DNA of 64,000 nt from Saccharothrix luteola. GTDB taxonomy: Bacteria; Actinomycetota; Actinomycetes; Mycobacteriales; Pseudonocardiaceae. Under the pieces are notes generated by a model. The model saw only the letters and a list, made by a program, of their open reading frames with translations. It was not told where the DNA came from and made no database searches. A program made the translations under genes and the position numbers. Shown here one piece after another: positions 34,109 through 42,567 of the stretch. Position 1 is the first letter of the stretch, and each line of letters opens with the position of its first letter. The stretch covers positions 88,862-152,861 of the forward strand of contig NZ_JAJHUO010000003.1 in the NCBI RefSeq assembly GCF_020859565.1, given 5' to 3'.

Positions 34109-34678
34109 TCAGGCGGGGTTCCCGGACGGCGTGGTGTCCGGGTGCTTGCGAGCGAGCGCCCTGCCGTACGTGAAGGCGGGGAACCGCCAGAGGCCGTCGG
34201 CGTCCGGCATGGAGAACTTCATCGCCTTCAGACCGGGGTGACCCGCGGCGATGGCGTCGAGCGTGTGCATGTGCGCGCCGGTGTCGAAGGCCATGTTGCT
34301 GAACAGCGTCAACGCCACCCAGCCGTCCTTCTCCGGGTGGCCGGGCGCGACGAGCCGGGAGACGAGCGCCGTCCGGTGCTCGAACGCCAGCGCCACGAAC
34401 GGCGGCACGTCCTCGTCCAGCTCCAGGCCGTGCTCGGCCGCGTAGTCGCGGGCGTGCCCGTTGAGCATCTGGGTGAGGCTGTCCAGCCCCTCCGCGACGC
34501 CGGCGGCCGGTGTCTCCAGGAGTTCGACGGCGCCGGCGACCACCGCGCCGCCACCCTCGCTGGCTCCCGCGATCGCGCGGTCGTCCGGCGAGCGCTTCGC
34601 CCCCGGCACGATGGTGTCCGCGAACGCCTCCAGTGTCATGGTCCGTACGGCGCGATCCGGTGCGGTGTCCAATTGCAC
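34109..34678 (-). CDS. DUF5987 protein (GMC small-subunit-like)
   Basis: A 189-residue protein matching the DUF5987 pattern: MTLEAFADTIVPGAKRSPDD, then LDSLTQMLNGHARDYAAEHG, and the C-terminal KFSMPDADGLWRFPAFTYGR. It resembles the gluconate 2-dehydrogenase subunit 3 type, which pairs with flavoprotein dehydrogenases. There is no Tat signal. The GTG at 34678 follows GGAGGAAGGATC, an excellent Shine-Dalgarno. It precedes the GMC gene on the same strand and is probably its partner. Confidence 0.8.
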   Translation of the reverse strand: MQLDTAPDRAVRTMTLEAFADTIVPGAKRSPDDRAIAGASEGGGAVVAGAVELLETPAAGVAEGLDSLTQMLNGHARDYAAEHGLELDEDVPPFVALAFEHRTALVSRLVAPGHPEKDGWVALTLFSNMAFDTGAHMHTLDAIAAGHPGLKAMKFSMPDADGLWRFPAFTYGRALARKHPDTTPSGNPA

Positions 34679-35282
34679 GGGTGATCCTTCCTCCGGGTTG
34701 GCGAAGAATGGGTCGACCGGACACCCGAAGACATGCGCGGCCGACTCCTGGAATGCGCCGAAGCTGTCGCCCCGTCGTTCTCACCATGGTCCGACCGGGG
34801 CACTAAAAGATGCTTCTCCGTGGTTGCCTTGATAATCTCGCTAGGGCACTTGCCGGCGGCTGCTGGGCCGATGGCGCTACTTGTCGTACGGCCGTCGGAA
34901 GGTGCGCGGGACCGGCTGACCGGGCTACTGGGGCGGCCGTGCGCATTTGTCGGGGCGGCGGATGGTGGGATGTTCACCCGATCGTCGTCGGGGTGCTTAT
35001 GCATCCAGTGCCCTGAAGTGCCTTGAAACATGCTGTGGCAAGATCGTTTCGGTGTCCCGTCGGCGATCATGCGGAGGTGGTTCGCGAGCCTTGCGCAGGC
35101 TGTGGGGGCCATGTAGTTTGCAAGAATCAGGGTGACGACTGGGGATTTTTCTGGGGTTCACCGAAGGCTTCGCGCCATCGGAACCCGATGGACTGCGGCC
35201 CTATCTCCCTTGCCGGTGGGCCGGCCGTGGTCGAAGTTGGCGTTCCACCTCTGTCGGCAATCTCTACGATATGGGGGTCGTA
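34679..35282. other. 604-bp divergent gap
   Basis: The gap between the DUF5987 and AraC genes has a lower GC content than the coding DNA around it. TACGAT (35265-35270) is a possible -10 for the AraC gene. I see no credible gene, although short frames exist on both strands; some may be remnants. Confidence 0.4.
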
Positions 35283-36056
35283 GTGGGCGAAGTGCTCGAG
35301 CGAGCAGTGGGCCGGGTAATCGACTTCATGCGCGAGAACATAGGCGACCAATTCACCCTCGACGACATGGCCCGCACCGCGAATTACAGCAAGTTCCACT
35401 TCTCGCGGGCGTTCCAGAGGGTGACCGGGGTGTCGCCGGGTCGGTTCCTGGCCGCCGTCCGATTGCAGGAAGCCAAGCGCCTGCTGGTGTCCACGTCGCT
35501 GACCGTGACCGACATCAGCCACCGGGTCGGCTACACGAGCGTCGGCACGTTCAGCTCCCGTTTCCGGAACAGCGTCGGCGTCTCGCCGACGACCTACCGC
35601 CAGCTGGGCGGCTTCGCACCGCACATCCCGATGGCACGGCGTGCGGGCAACACGCGCACGGCCACCGTGCAGGGCGAGATCTTCGCCCCGGCCTGCGGCA
35701 CGCCGGGGCTGATCTTCATCGGCCTCTTCCCGGACGGCATCCCGCAGGGCGCGCCGATCAGGTGCTCCGTGCTCAGCCGCCCGGGTCCCTACGTGCTCAC
35801 CTCGGTACCGCCGGGCACGTGGCACCTGCTCGCGCACTCCGTGGCGCTGGGCCGTGAGTCGGTGATGGTCGACAGCCCCTTCGCCGACGACCAGGCGCTG
35901 GCGGTCGCCTCGTCCGGGCCGATCACCATCCGACCCGGTGTGCCGGTCCGGCACGCCGACCTCGCCCTGCGCCCCAGCTGCGTCCTGGACCCACCGGTCC
36001 TGCTGGCGCTGCTGGACGTGCGCACGGTCGCGCTGGGGGCGGGCGCCGCCTCCTGA
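35283..36056 (+). CDS. AraC-family regulator, DNA-binding domain first
   Basis: A 257-residue regulator with the two AraC helix-turn-helices at the N-terminus: FTLDDMARTANYSKFHFSRA and TVTDISHRVGYTSVGTFSSR, then the family signature FRNSVGVSPTTYR. The C-terminal 130 residues, beginning about GEIFAPACGTPGLIFIGLF, form a beta-rich domain of unknown ligand. GTG 35283 is chosen because a GGGGG Shine-Dalgarno lies 5 nt upstream and TACGAT would place the transcription start after the ATG at 35271, the alternative start. It faces away from the DUF5987-GMC operon and converges with the P450-UnbU operon, so it is a candidate pathway regulator. Confidence 0.85.
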   Translation: MGEVLERAVGRVIDFMRENIGDQFTLDDMARTANYSKFHFSRAFQRVTGVSPGRFLAAVRLQEAKRLLVSTSLTVTDISHRVGYTSVGTFSSRFRNSVGVSPTTYRQLGGFAPHIPMARRAGNTRTATVQGEIFAPACGTPGLIFIGLFPDGIPQGAPIRCSVLSRPGPYVLTSVPPGTWHLLAHSVALGRESVMVDSPFADDQALAVASSGPITIRPGVPVRHADLALRPSCVLDPPVLLALLDVRTVALGAGAAS

Positions 36057-36114
36057 ACGGGTGGGCGGAACCGCTGCGACCGAACACAACCGAACAGACC
36101 ACGGACACACAGCC

Positions 36115-36140
36115 AGGGCCGCCCCTTCCGGGGCGGCCCT
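36115..36140. terminator. Bidirectional hairpin terminator
   Basis: AGGGCCGCCCC / GGGGCGGCCCT is a perfect 11-bp stem with a TTCC tetraloop between the convergent AraC and P450 genes. Confidence 0.8.
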
Positions 36141-36157
36141 GACGGTGTGCGGGGGTG

Positions 36158-37522
36158 TTACGCGACGGCGTGCACGGTCATCGGCAGACCGCCCCGGATC
36201 CTCAGCGACAGCATCGGCTCCGGCACCACCTCGAAATCGGGCACCGTGCGCAGGTCCAGCTCACGGGCGATCATGGCGATGGTGAACGTGGCCTCCATCA
36301 TCCCCAGGTGGTTGCCGACGCAGAACCGGGGTCCGGCGCCGAAGGGGATGTAGGCGTAGCGAGGCCGGTTGTGCGTGGCGGTCGGGTTGAACCGCTCCGG
36401 GTCGAACCGGTCGGGCTGGTCCCAGAACGCCGGGTGCCGGTGCAGGGTGTACGGGCAGATCAGCACGTCCGCGCCCTTCGGCACGAAGTAGCCGCCCACC
36501 TCGTCGTCGGCCTGCGCCGCACGGGGCAGGATCCACACCGGCGGGTACAGCCGCATGACCTCCTCCACGACCATCGTCGTGTAGCGAAGGCCGTGCAGGT
36601 CCTCGTACGTCGGCAGCCGGTCGCCGAGCACGGACTGCGCCTCGGCGCGGACCCGCTCCTTGATCTCCGGGTGCCGGTCCAGCAGGTGGAACGTCCAGCC
36701 CAGCGTGCTGGCCGTCGTCTCGTGCCCGGCCAGCATCACCGTCACCAGCTCGTCGTGCAGCCGCTGCCGGCCGAACGCGGGGTCGGCCTCCTCGGCGGTC
36801 GACGCCATGACGCGCGAGAGCACGTCGTCGCCGTCGGCGTGGCCGTTCGCCACCCGCCGGGCCGCCAACTCGTCGACGACCCGGCGCAACTCCTTGCGCG
36901 CCTTGCGGAACCGCAGCTGGTGGGGGAGCGGCACCCACATGGGCACCGCGCTCATCGACACCATCTCGAACATCGCCTGGTCCTGCACGGCCTCGAAGGC
37001 GTGCCCGACCTGCTCGAACTCCGACAGGTCCTCCGATAAGAGCGTCCGACCGAGGACGTCCAGCGTCAGACCGGTCATCTCCTCCATCAGGTTCAGCGGC
37101 GTGCCGTTGACCCCGGCGCGGAGCCGGTCGACGAGCCTGCCCGCCGACTCGGCCACCGCGCCCGCCTGCTGCGCGATCCGCTTGTGCTGGAACGCGGGCT
37201 GCGTCGCCTTGCGCTGCTTGCGCCACAGCTCGCCCTCGCTGGTGAGCAGCCCGTCGCCGAGTGCGCGGCGGGCGTGCACCAGGCCGATGCCCTTGTGGTA
37301 GTTCGCCGCGTTGTCCGCTAAGACGTGCTTCGCGTGCTCGGGGTGGTTGAAGAAGTACAGCGTCTTGGGCCCGATGGCCATCCGGACCGCGTCGCCGTAC
37401 CGGTCCGCGGCCGACGTCATCAGCTCCAACCGGTCACCGACCAAGTTCTTGAGCAGGCCCAGCGTCGCGCTGCGCGGAGGTCCCGGAGGAGTCCGCCGGA
37501 CGCCGGCCGCGGTCCCGGTCAT
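36158..37522 (-). CDS. Cytochrome P450, last gene of the UnbLVU operon
   Basis: A 454-residue P450 with normal motifs: I-helix AGHETTA, K-helix VVEEVMRLYPPVW, and heme loop FGAGPRFCVG with Cys401. The N-terminal PPGPP and the motifs resemble fatty-acid- or polyketide-oxidising enzymes such as the E7-type P450s of enediyne clusters, but identity is not proven. Its ATG (37522) overlaps the UnbU stop in ATGA (37519-37522), strong evidence for translational coupling. In known enediyne loci the UnbU gene is followed by the PKSE gene; here the P450 takes that place. Confidence 0.88.
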   Translation of the reverse strand: MTGTAAGVRRTPPGPPRSATLGLLKNLVGDRLELMTSAADRYGDAVRMAIGPKTLYFFNHPEHAKHVLADNAANYHKGIGLVHARRALGDGLLTSEGELWRKQRKATQPAFQHKRIAQQAGAVAESAGRLVDRLRAGVNGTPLNLMEEMTGLTLDVLGRTLLSEDLSEFEQVGHAFEAVQDQAMFEMVSMSAVPMWVPLPHQLRFRKARKELRRVVDELAARRVANGHADGDDVLSRVMASTAEEADPAFGRQRLHDELVTVMLAGHETTASTLGWTFHLLDRHPEIKERVRAEAQSVLGDRLPTYEDLHGLRYTTMVVEEVMRLYPPVWILPRAAQADDEVGGYFVPKGADVLICPYTLHRHPAFWDQPDRFDPERFNPTATHNRPRYAYIPFGAGPRFCVGNHLGMMEATFTIAMIARELDLRTVPDFEVVPEPMLSLRIRGGLPMTVHAVA

Positions 37523-38535
37523 GTCGGCACGACCTCCGTCTTCTTCGGCGCGCCGTTCCCGTTGAGGGAGGCGTCAGCGGTGGCCTGCTCGACGGGCGGC
37601 TGCTCGGCCGCCGCCATCGCCTTCTGCTGGGCCGCGGTCTCGGCACGCGCCTTGTCCACGATGTGCAGCGCCCACAGGAAGCCGCCGCGGATGAGGCACA
37701 CGATCGCCGTGGCGAAGAAGATGCCGTAGGGGATCGACATGCCCATCAGCACGCCGTACACCGCCGCCACACCGCCACCGAAGGCCACCTGCGACAGCGG
37801 TCGCGACGGGCTGGTGCCCGGGTCGGTCACCATGTAGTTGGTGAACAGCACGAACGCGACACCGGACATCATGCCCAGGCCCGCGGGGATCGAGACGTCC
37901 AGCAGGAAGCCGCGGACCACCGCCTGGAGCACGAACCCGATGAGCCACGCCATGATCAGCCACAACCGGCCGGTCAGCATGCCGTTGAGCATGGTGCCGC
38001 CGAGGAGGATCAGCGCCGGGATCAACCAGTCGACGAAGGTCCCGACGTGCTCGGTGAAGTGGTAGGGCGGCGCGATGGACGCCCACGGGAACACCAGCAG
38101 GATCACCGCGATGCCGAAGTTCGACGGGTTCATGTAGTGCCGCATCCGGCCGCGCACCGGGACTCGCAGCACCCACTTCGCGCCGACGGCGACGGTGACG
38201 CCGAAGATCAGCGCCCACACGTTGTCGTTGACGTAGATGAGCATGTTCATCGCGAGGCTCGTGATGTGCGCCGGGTAGAGGAACTCCATGAGCCCTCGGA
38301 ACCCGTTGCCGGCGAACCGCGGCGCGCGGCCCTCCTGCCTGGCGCCCACGATCTCGAGGAAGATCTCCACGATGTAGCCGGTGGCCAGCGCGATGAACGG
38401 CCACAGCCACGGCTGCTCGAACCCGAGGATCGTGTAGCCGACGATGTTGAAGATAGTGATCGAGATGGCGAACCGCCGGAGGGCGGTGACCACCTTGGGA
38501 TCGTGCCGAGGCGGGCTCGGTTGCGTCTCAGCCAT
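37519..38535 (-). CDS. unbU: UnbU, enediyne-type membrane protein
   Basis: A 338-residue protein with eight or more membrane helices, matching the UnbU family conserved in enediyne clusters. It shows features of the RnfD/NqrB fold: HYMNPSNFGIAVILLVFPWA and NYMVTDPGTSPSRPL, close to the TDPxTSP motif of that fold. The FMN-linking SGAT threonine of RnfD is not seen (SGVAF instead). The C-terminal tail is charged and Ala/Gln-rich. No experiment explains UnbU to my knowledge. The ATG at 38535 follows UnbV by 5 nt, with AAGGAGAAG upstream, and the stop overlaps the P450 start. Confidence 0.85.
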   Translation of the reverse strand: MAETQPSPPRHDPKVVTALRRFAISITIFNIVGYTILGFEQPWLWPFIALATGYIVEIFLEIVGARQEGRAPRFAGNGFRGLMEFLYPAHITSLAMNMLIYVNDNVWALIFGVTVAVGAKWVLRVPVRGRMRHYMNPSNFGIAVILLVFPWASIAPPYHFTEHVGTFVDWLIPALILLGGTMLNGMLTGRLWLIMAWLIGFVLQAVVRGFLLDVSIPAGLGMMSGVAFVLFTNYMVTDPGTSPSRPLSQVAFGGGVAAVYGVLMGMSIPYGIFFATAIVCLIRGGFLWALHIVDKARAETAAQQKAMAAAEQPPVEQATADASLNGNGAPKKTEVVPT

Positions 38536-38540
38536 GTCCG

Positions 38541-40481
38541 TCACTTCTCCTTGGCCTGGTCGCCGAGCTGCAGGTCGTGCCAGCCCGCGGACAGTGTCAG
38601 GTCTTGTTCGTGGGTCGAACCGTCGCGGTCGCGCCACTTGATGTGCACGTCGACCGGTCCGGACTGCTCGCCGAGTCCGAAGTGGACTTCGTGGCTGCGC
38701 TTGCCGGAGTGGCCGCTGCCGCCGTCGACCCGGTTGATCTGGGTGCGCCCGTCGGCGGTCTTGATCGTCACCTGCGCGCCGATCACGGGGGAGCCGACGG
38801 TGTCGTCGCCGTCCTGCTCGTGGGTCAGCCGCAGGCCGAGGAACTCGTTGGAGGACTTGCCGGTGTTGTGGTAGAAGACCGGGTCCTCCCACTGCCGGGA
38901 GATCGCCATGTCGAGCCGGCCGTCGCCGTCCACGTCACCGGTCGCGATGCCGCGGGTGGGCACGGGGATGTCCAGGCCCAGCATCGGTGAGAGGTTGTCG
39001 TAGCGGCCCTCGGCGTTCTTGACGAACAGGTGGAACCGCTGGCTGCCGCCCACGTCGTCGCCGGCGGTGACGACCGGCCACCACATCGGGTTGGCCAGCA
39101 GGGCGTCGTTCGCCGTCGCCAGCTCCTGCAGCTGGGGCCAGCGGTTGACCTCGCCCTTCACGAACCCGGTCGCCTGGGCGACTTCCAGCTCACCGCTGTT
39201 GTCGAAGTCGGACAGCTTCACGTCCCAGCCCCAGCCGGACCAGGCCAGCAGCAGCGGCCCGCTCTCGTCCTCCCACGGCGCCTCACCCTCGCGCATGGCC
39301 GACTTCACGTCCGCACCGGTGCTCATGAACGCGAAGTGGCTCTCCTCGATGCCGAACGAGGTGGTGATGTTGCTGACGTACATGTCGTAGATGCCGTCCG
39401 CGTTGAGGTCGCCGAAGTCGACGCCCATCCCCTTGAACGAGTCGATACCGACGTTCTTGGACTTCGGCTCGAACGGCGTGAGCTCACCCTCGACCATCGC
39501 GAACTCGAACTTGCCGGGGGTGGACCGGTTGTGCAGCAAGCGGTCCGGACCGAAGTCGTGCGCCAGGTACAGCTCGGGCAGCAGGTCGCCGTCGACGTCG
39601 TTGGAGCTCGACGCCAGGGCCCAGCCCTTGGACGCGTCGTGCGGGATCGCGTTGTCGTGCTGCTTGAAGGCGGCGGTCGGGTTGGCACCCGCCGTGCCAC
39701 CGGTCCACTCGAAGACGTAGTCCTCACCGCCGTTGAGCGCCGCCGACATCGAGGCGTTCATCTCCACGCCGGTGTCCTTGCTCGGGTCGAGCACGGGGCC
39801 GTGCGGGAAGTAGTTGCCGATGAAGATGTCGTCGTGCCCGTCGCCGTCGAAGTCGGCCACGGTGGCGGAGTTGGTGTTCCACTCCGGCCCGGCGTAGCGC
39901 CCGCTCGACGCGCCCGGCACCAGCTCGGTGGCCTGGAACGAGTCGGCGGTCAACTCGTCCTCGCCGGACTTGGCCAGGTGCAGGATCGGCGTGCGGCCCC
40001 ACAGGTAGACCAGCAGGTCCATCGCGCCGTCTTCGTTGAAGTCACCGGGGACGCAGCCCATCGGCGCCATCACGTCGTTCACCGGCAGGCTGCCGGAGCT
40101 CAGCGCGAACGGCGCGTACCGCGGTGTCTTCCCGGCCTCCGGCGCGGGGGTGATGATCACCTGGTCGATGCGCACGTCCACGAAGCAGATGTCGTTGGAC
40201 AGCCCGTCGCCGTCGAGGTCGTTCATGGCGATGGCGGAGCCGACCGACGAGATCCACGCGTCGATGTGCTTGTAGTCCTTGTTGACCTTGCGGATCGTCT
40301 GCTGGGTGTAGCCGCCGGGCAGGGCGATGTTCGCCGGCGCGAACCCGAAGCCCGACGCCAACTCCTGCTTCTCGGCCGCCGACGACTCGGGGTGGCTCGC
40401 CACCGAGAAGGTGGCGGCTACCAGCACCAGCGCGATGATTCCGGGGAGTTGCTTGCGCAGCCAGCCGATGGTGCCGCTCAC
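38541..40481 (-). CDS. unbV: UnbV, secreted ASPIC/UnbV FG-GAP repeat protein
   Basis: A 646-residue protein with an N-terminal membrane anchor or signal (WLRKQLPGIIALVLVAATFS). The body has repeated calcium-loop motifs of FG-GAP/VCBS propellers: DLDGDG, DFNEDG, DFDGDG, DVDGD, DLNADG, DVDGDG. The C-terminal ASPIC/UnbV domain includes GAQVTIKTADGRTQINRVDG and VDVHIKWRDRDG. The family is conserved in enediyne clusters and in other bacterial secreted proteins; its role is unknown. The GTG at 40481 overlaps the stop of the UnbL gene in GTGA, so the genes are coupled. It is probably outside the cytoplasm, unlike the other cassette proteins except UnbU. Confidence 0.87.
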   Translation of the reverse strand: MSGTIGWLRKQLPGIIALVLVAATFSVASHPESSAAEKQELASGFGFAPANIALPGGYTQQTIRKVNKDYKHIDAWISSVGSAIAMNDLDGDGLSNDICFVDVRIDQVIITPAPEAGKTPRYAPFALSSGSLPVNDVMAPMGCVPGDFNEDGAMDLLVYLWGRTPILHLAKSGEDELTADSFQATELVPGASSGRYAGPEWNTNSATVADFDGDGHDDIFIGNYFPHGPVLDPSKDTGVEMNASMSAALNGGEDYVFEWTGGTAGANPTAAFKQHDNAIPHDASKGWALASSSNDVDGDLLPELYLAHDFGPDRLLHNRSTPGKFEFAMVEGELTPFEPKSKNVGIDSFKGMGVDFGDLNADGIYDMYVSNITTSFGIEESHFAFMSTGADVKSAMREGEAPWEDESGPLLLAWSGWGWDVKLSDFDNSGELEVAQATGFVKGEVNRWPQLQELATANDALLANPMWWPVVTAGDDVGGSQRFHLFVKNAEGRYDNLSPMLGLDIPVPTRGIATGDVDGDGRLDMAISRQWEDPVFYHNTGKSSNEFLGLRLTHEQDGDDTVGSPVIGAQVTIKTADGRTQINRVDGGSGHSGKRSHEVHFGLGEQSGPVDVHIKWRDRDGSTHEQDLTLSAGWHDLQLGDQAKEK

Positions 40482-41458
40482 GAGCCGACTCCTTCCTGGT
40501 GGACGAACTGTGCGGCGATGCGTCGCCGCCACGTCTCGAACGCGGGCTCGGCGCCGTCGACGATCGGCGGCGCGGGACGCACGTCCTGTGTGACCCGCGC
40601 GGCCTTCTCGGGCTCCATGCCGCAGAACACCTGGGTGGCCAGTCCGGTGTGGGGAACCATGTTCCCCGCCTTCGCGCGTGCCTCGGCGGCGAACGCGCTG
40701 GCCTGCGCGACCATCCCGGCGTGCTGCCCGGAGCGTTCCCGGAACATCAGCAGCTCGTCCTCGGTGACGCCGCCCGCGTAGGTGGCGGCCAGGCCCGCGC
40801 CGGAGTACAGGTCTTCACGGCGGTGCTCGGCGAACCCGTCGATGAGGTCCGCGACGTACTCGGGGTCGGTGCCGCCGACGAACCACATCGCGCGGCCGAT
40901 GCCCTGGTCCAGCGCGCGGTTCGTGTAGGCCCGCGGTCCCGAGCCCGGCCACGGGAAGTCGCGATCGACGTACTGGCCGTGGACGTACTTGTCGGTGTGG
41001 AAGTAGGCCTGGTGGAACCCGTAGCCGTCGAGGACCAGCCAGCGCAGCAGCGGGTCCGTCGTCGAGTCGGCGGGCCACCGGAACCGCGGCAGCCGGGCCA
41101 TCGCCCAGCCGATCCCGACGTAGATCATGTAGACGTGGTCGCCGCCGCGCCCCTCCAGGAACTGATCGACGTGCCGGCGGTGGCCGAAGGGCATTCCGTC
41201 CAGGATCGCGAGGCCCATTCCGGCGCCCTCGTAGGCGAAACCCTTGAACCTCGTCGGCAGCCTTTCGAGAGCTTCCTCGGCATCCCGCGGGTGGCGGGCT
41301 TCGACCGCGGCGGCGTATCCCTCGATGAACATCCGGCCGACGGTCTCCAGCAATTCCTTGCCGGCCTCGTTCTTGACCCTGAACCCGCGGGTCTCCATCA
41401 ACGTGTCGGATATCTTCGGAGTCAGTAATCGGCGCCGCAAGGCGCGCAGGGCACTCAC
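40478..41458 (-). CDS. unbL: UnbL (DUF1702) protein, copy 1
   Basis: A 326-residue soluble protein of the DUF1702 family, the UnbL component of enediyne clusters. Conserved blocks shared with the second copy at 41574 are KGFAYEGAGMGLAILDG, YVGIGWAMARLPR, DGYGFHQAYFHTDKYV, RALDQGIGRAMWFVGG and GAGLAATYAGG. The fold and chemistry are unknown to me; the many aromatic and His residues could form an active site. GTG 41458 is preferred because GGGGGG lies 6 nt upstream; the ATG at 41464 touches that Shine-Dalgarno. The stop overlaps the UnbV start. Confidence 0.85.
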   Translation of the reverse strand: MSALRALRRRLLTPKISDTLMETRGFRVKNEAGKELLETVGRMFIEGYAAAVEARHPRDAEEALERLPTRFKGFAYEGAGMGLAILDGMPFGHRRHVDQFLEGRGGDHVYMIYVGIGWAMARLPRFRWPADSTTDPLLRWLVLDGYGFHQAYFHTDKYVHGQYVDRDFPWPGSGPRAYTNRALDQGIGRAMWFVGGTDPEYVADLIDGFAEHRREDLYSGAGLAATYAGGVTEDELLMFRERSGQHAGMVAQASAFAAEARAKAGNMVPHTGLATQVFCGMEPEKAARVTQDVRPAPPIVDGAEPAFETWRRRIAAQFVHQEGVGS

Positions 41459-41573
41459 ATTCATCCCCCCAACGTCGGGCGACGATCAACCGGATAGGAA
41501 CGGGAAAATAGTTGCAGCGCGGCACTCGGCGCGGCTACTTCAGGCTTGCGGATCCGCGCCGCTAAACCTTCGA

Positions 41574-42563
41574 TCATGCGGCGGGGTGCGTCCGCATTGC
41601 GGCGAAATGCGCACGAATCCTGCTGCGCCACACCTCGTACGGCGGTACCGCGCCCTCGGTGTCGGGTGCGACCGCGGTGGCGTCGGCGAGTTCCGACGCG
41701 GCCTCGGGGGTGATCCCCCCGAACGTTTCGATGGCGGTCGCGCTGTGCGCGGGGACGAATCCGGCGTGGAACCGGGCTTTCACCGCGAAGACCGAGCCCA
41801 GCGCCAGCTCCGCGCGGTGCTCGCCCGCGGCGGCGGGCAGCGTGGCCAGCTCGTCGGGCGTGCCGCCGCCCGCGAACGTCGCCGCCAGGCCGACACCGCT
41901 CCACAGGTCGGCGTGCCGAGCGGGGTCGAACCGGCCGAGCGCCCGCGCGACCTCCTCGCTCTGGGCGCCGTGGATGAACCACAGCGCCCGGCCGATGCCC
42001 TGGTCGATGGCGCGCGGGAAGTAGTCGGGCCTGCCCTGCCACGGGTAGGCCGGGGGCACGCGCTGCTCGTCGACCCACTTGCGGCTATGGAAGTAGGCCA
42101 GGTCGAAGCCGTAGCCGTCGACCGCGAGCCACGTCATGGTCGGGTGGTAGGGCGACCCGGCCAGGTCCGGCACGACCTTGCGCCACAGCGCGCGCGGCAG
42201 GTGGTTCATGGCGAACCCGATGCCGATGTAGGCGACGAACAGGTGCTCCGCGCCCGGCCCGTTGAGCAGGTCGCGCGCCCGCGTGCCCCGGCCCATCACG
42301 TCGCGGATGGTGAACGCCATCGTCGCGCCCTCGTAGGCGAAACCGCGCAGCTCGGGCTCGACGAACCCGAGCCGGCGCACGATCTCGTCCTGGTCGCGCG
42401 AGTCGATGCCCCACTCGAAACCGCAGACGACCGACTGCGGGATGGCGTCCAGCTTGGGCGCGTACTCCGACGACGCGCCGGGGAAACCGCGCGCGCCGAG
42501 CGTCACCTCCTGCAACGAAGGCGCCATCACGAGCCTGCGCAGCGATCCCAGCGTTGTCGACAT
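41574..42563 (-). CDS. unbL: UnbL (DUF1702) protein, copy 2
   Basis: A 329-residue paralogue of copy 1: MSTTLGSLRRLVMAPSLQEV at the N-terminus, then RGFAYEGATMAFTIRDVM, YIGIGFAMNHLPRALW, DGYGFDLAYFHSRKWV and RAIDQGIGRALWFIHG. The conserved blocks match copy 1 closely; the first 55 residues and the C-terminus differ. Typical enediyne clusters have one UnbL gene, so a tandem pair is unusual. The ATG at 42563 has GGGGG about 9 nt upstream and follows the small gene at 42568 by 4 nt. A 115-bp gap separates it from copy 1. Confidence 0.85.
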   Translation of the reverse strand: MSTTLGSLRRLVMAPSLQEVTLGARGFPGASSEYAPKLDAIPQSVVCGFEWGIDSRDQDEIVRRLGFVEPELRGFAYEGATMAFTIRDVMGRGTRARDLLNGPGAEHLFVAYIGIGFAMNHLPRALWRKVVPDLAGSPYHPTMTWLAVDGYGFDLAYFHSRKWVDEQRVPPAYPWQGRPDYFPRAIDQGIGRALWFIHGAQSEEVARALGRFDPARHADLWSGVGLAATFAGGGTPDELATLPAAAGEHRAELALGSVFAVKARFHAGFVPAHSATAIETFGGITPEAASELADATAVAPDTEGAVPPYEVWRSRIRAHFAAMRTHPAA

Positions 42564-42567
42564 GGTG

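Noticed and set aside
34733..35026. Plus-strand frame of 97 codons in the gap before the AraC gene
   Set aside because: No Shine-Dalgarno, no recognisable domain, and lower GC than coding DNA here.
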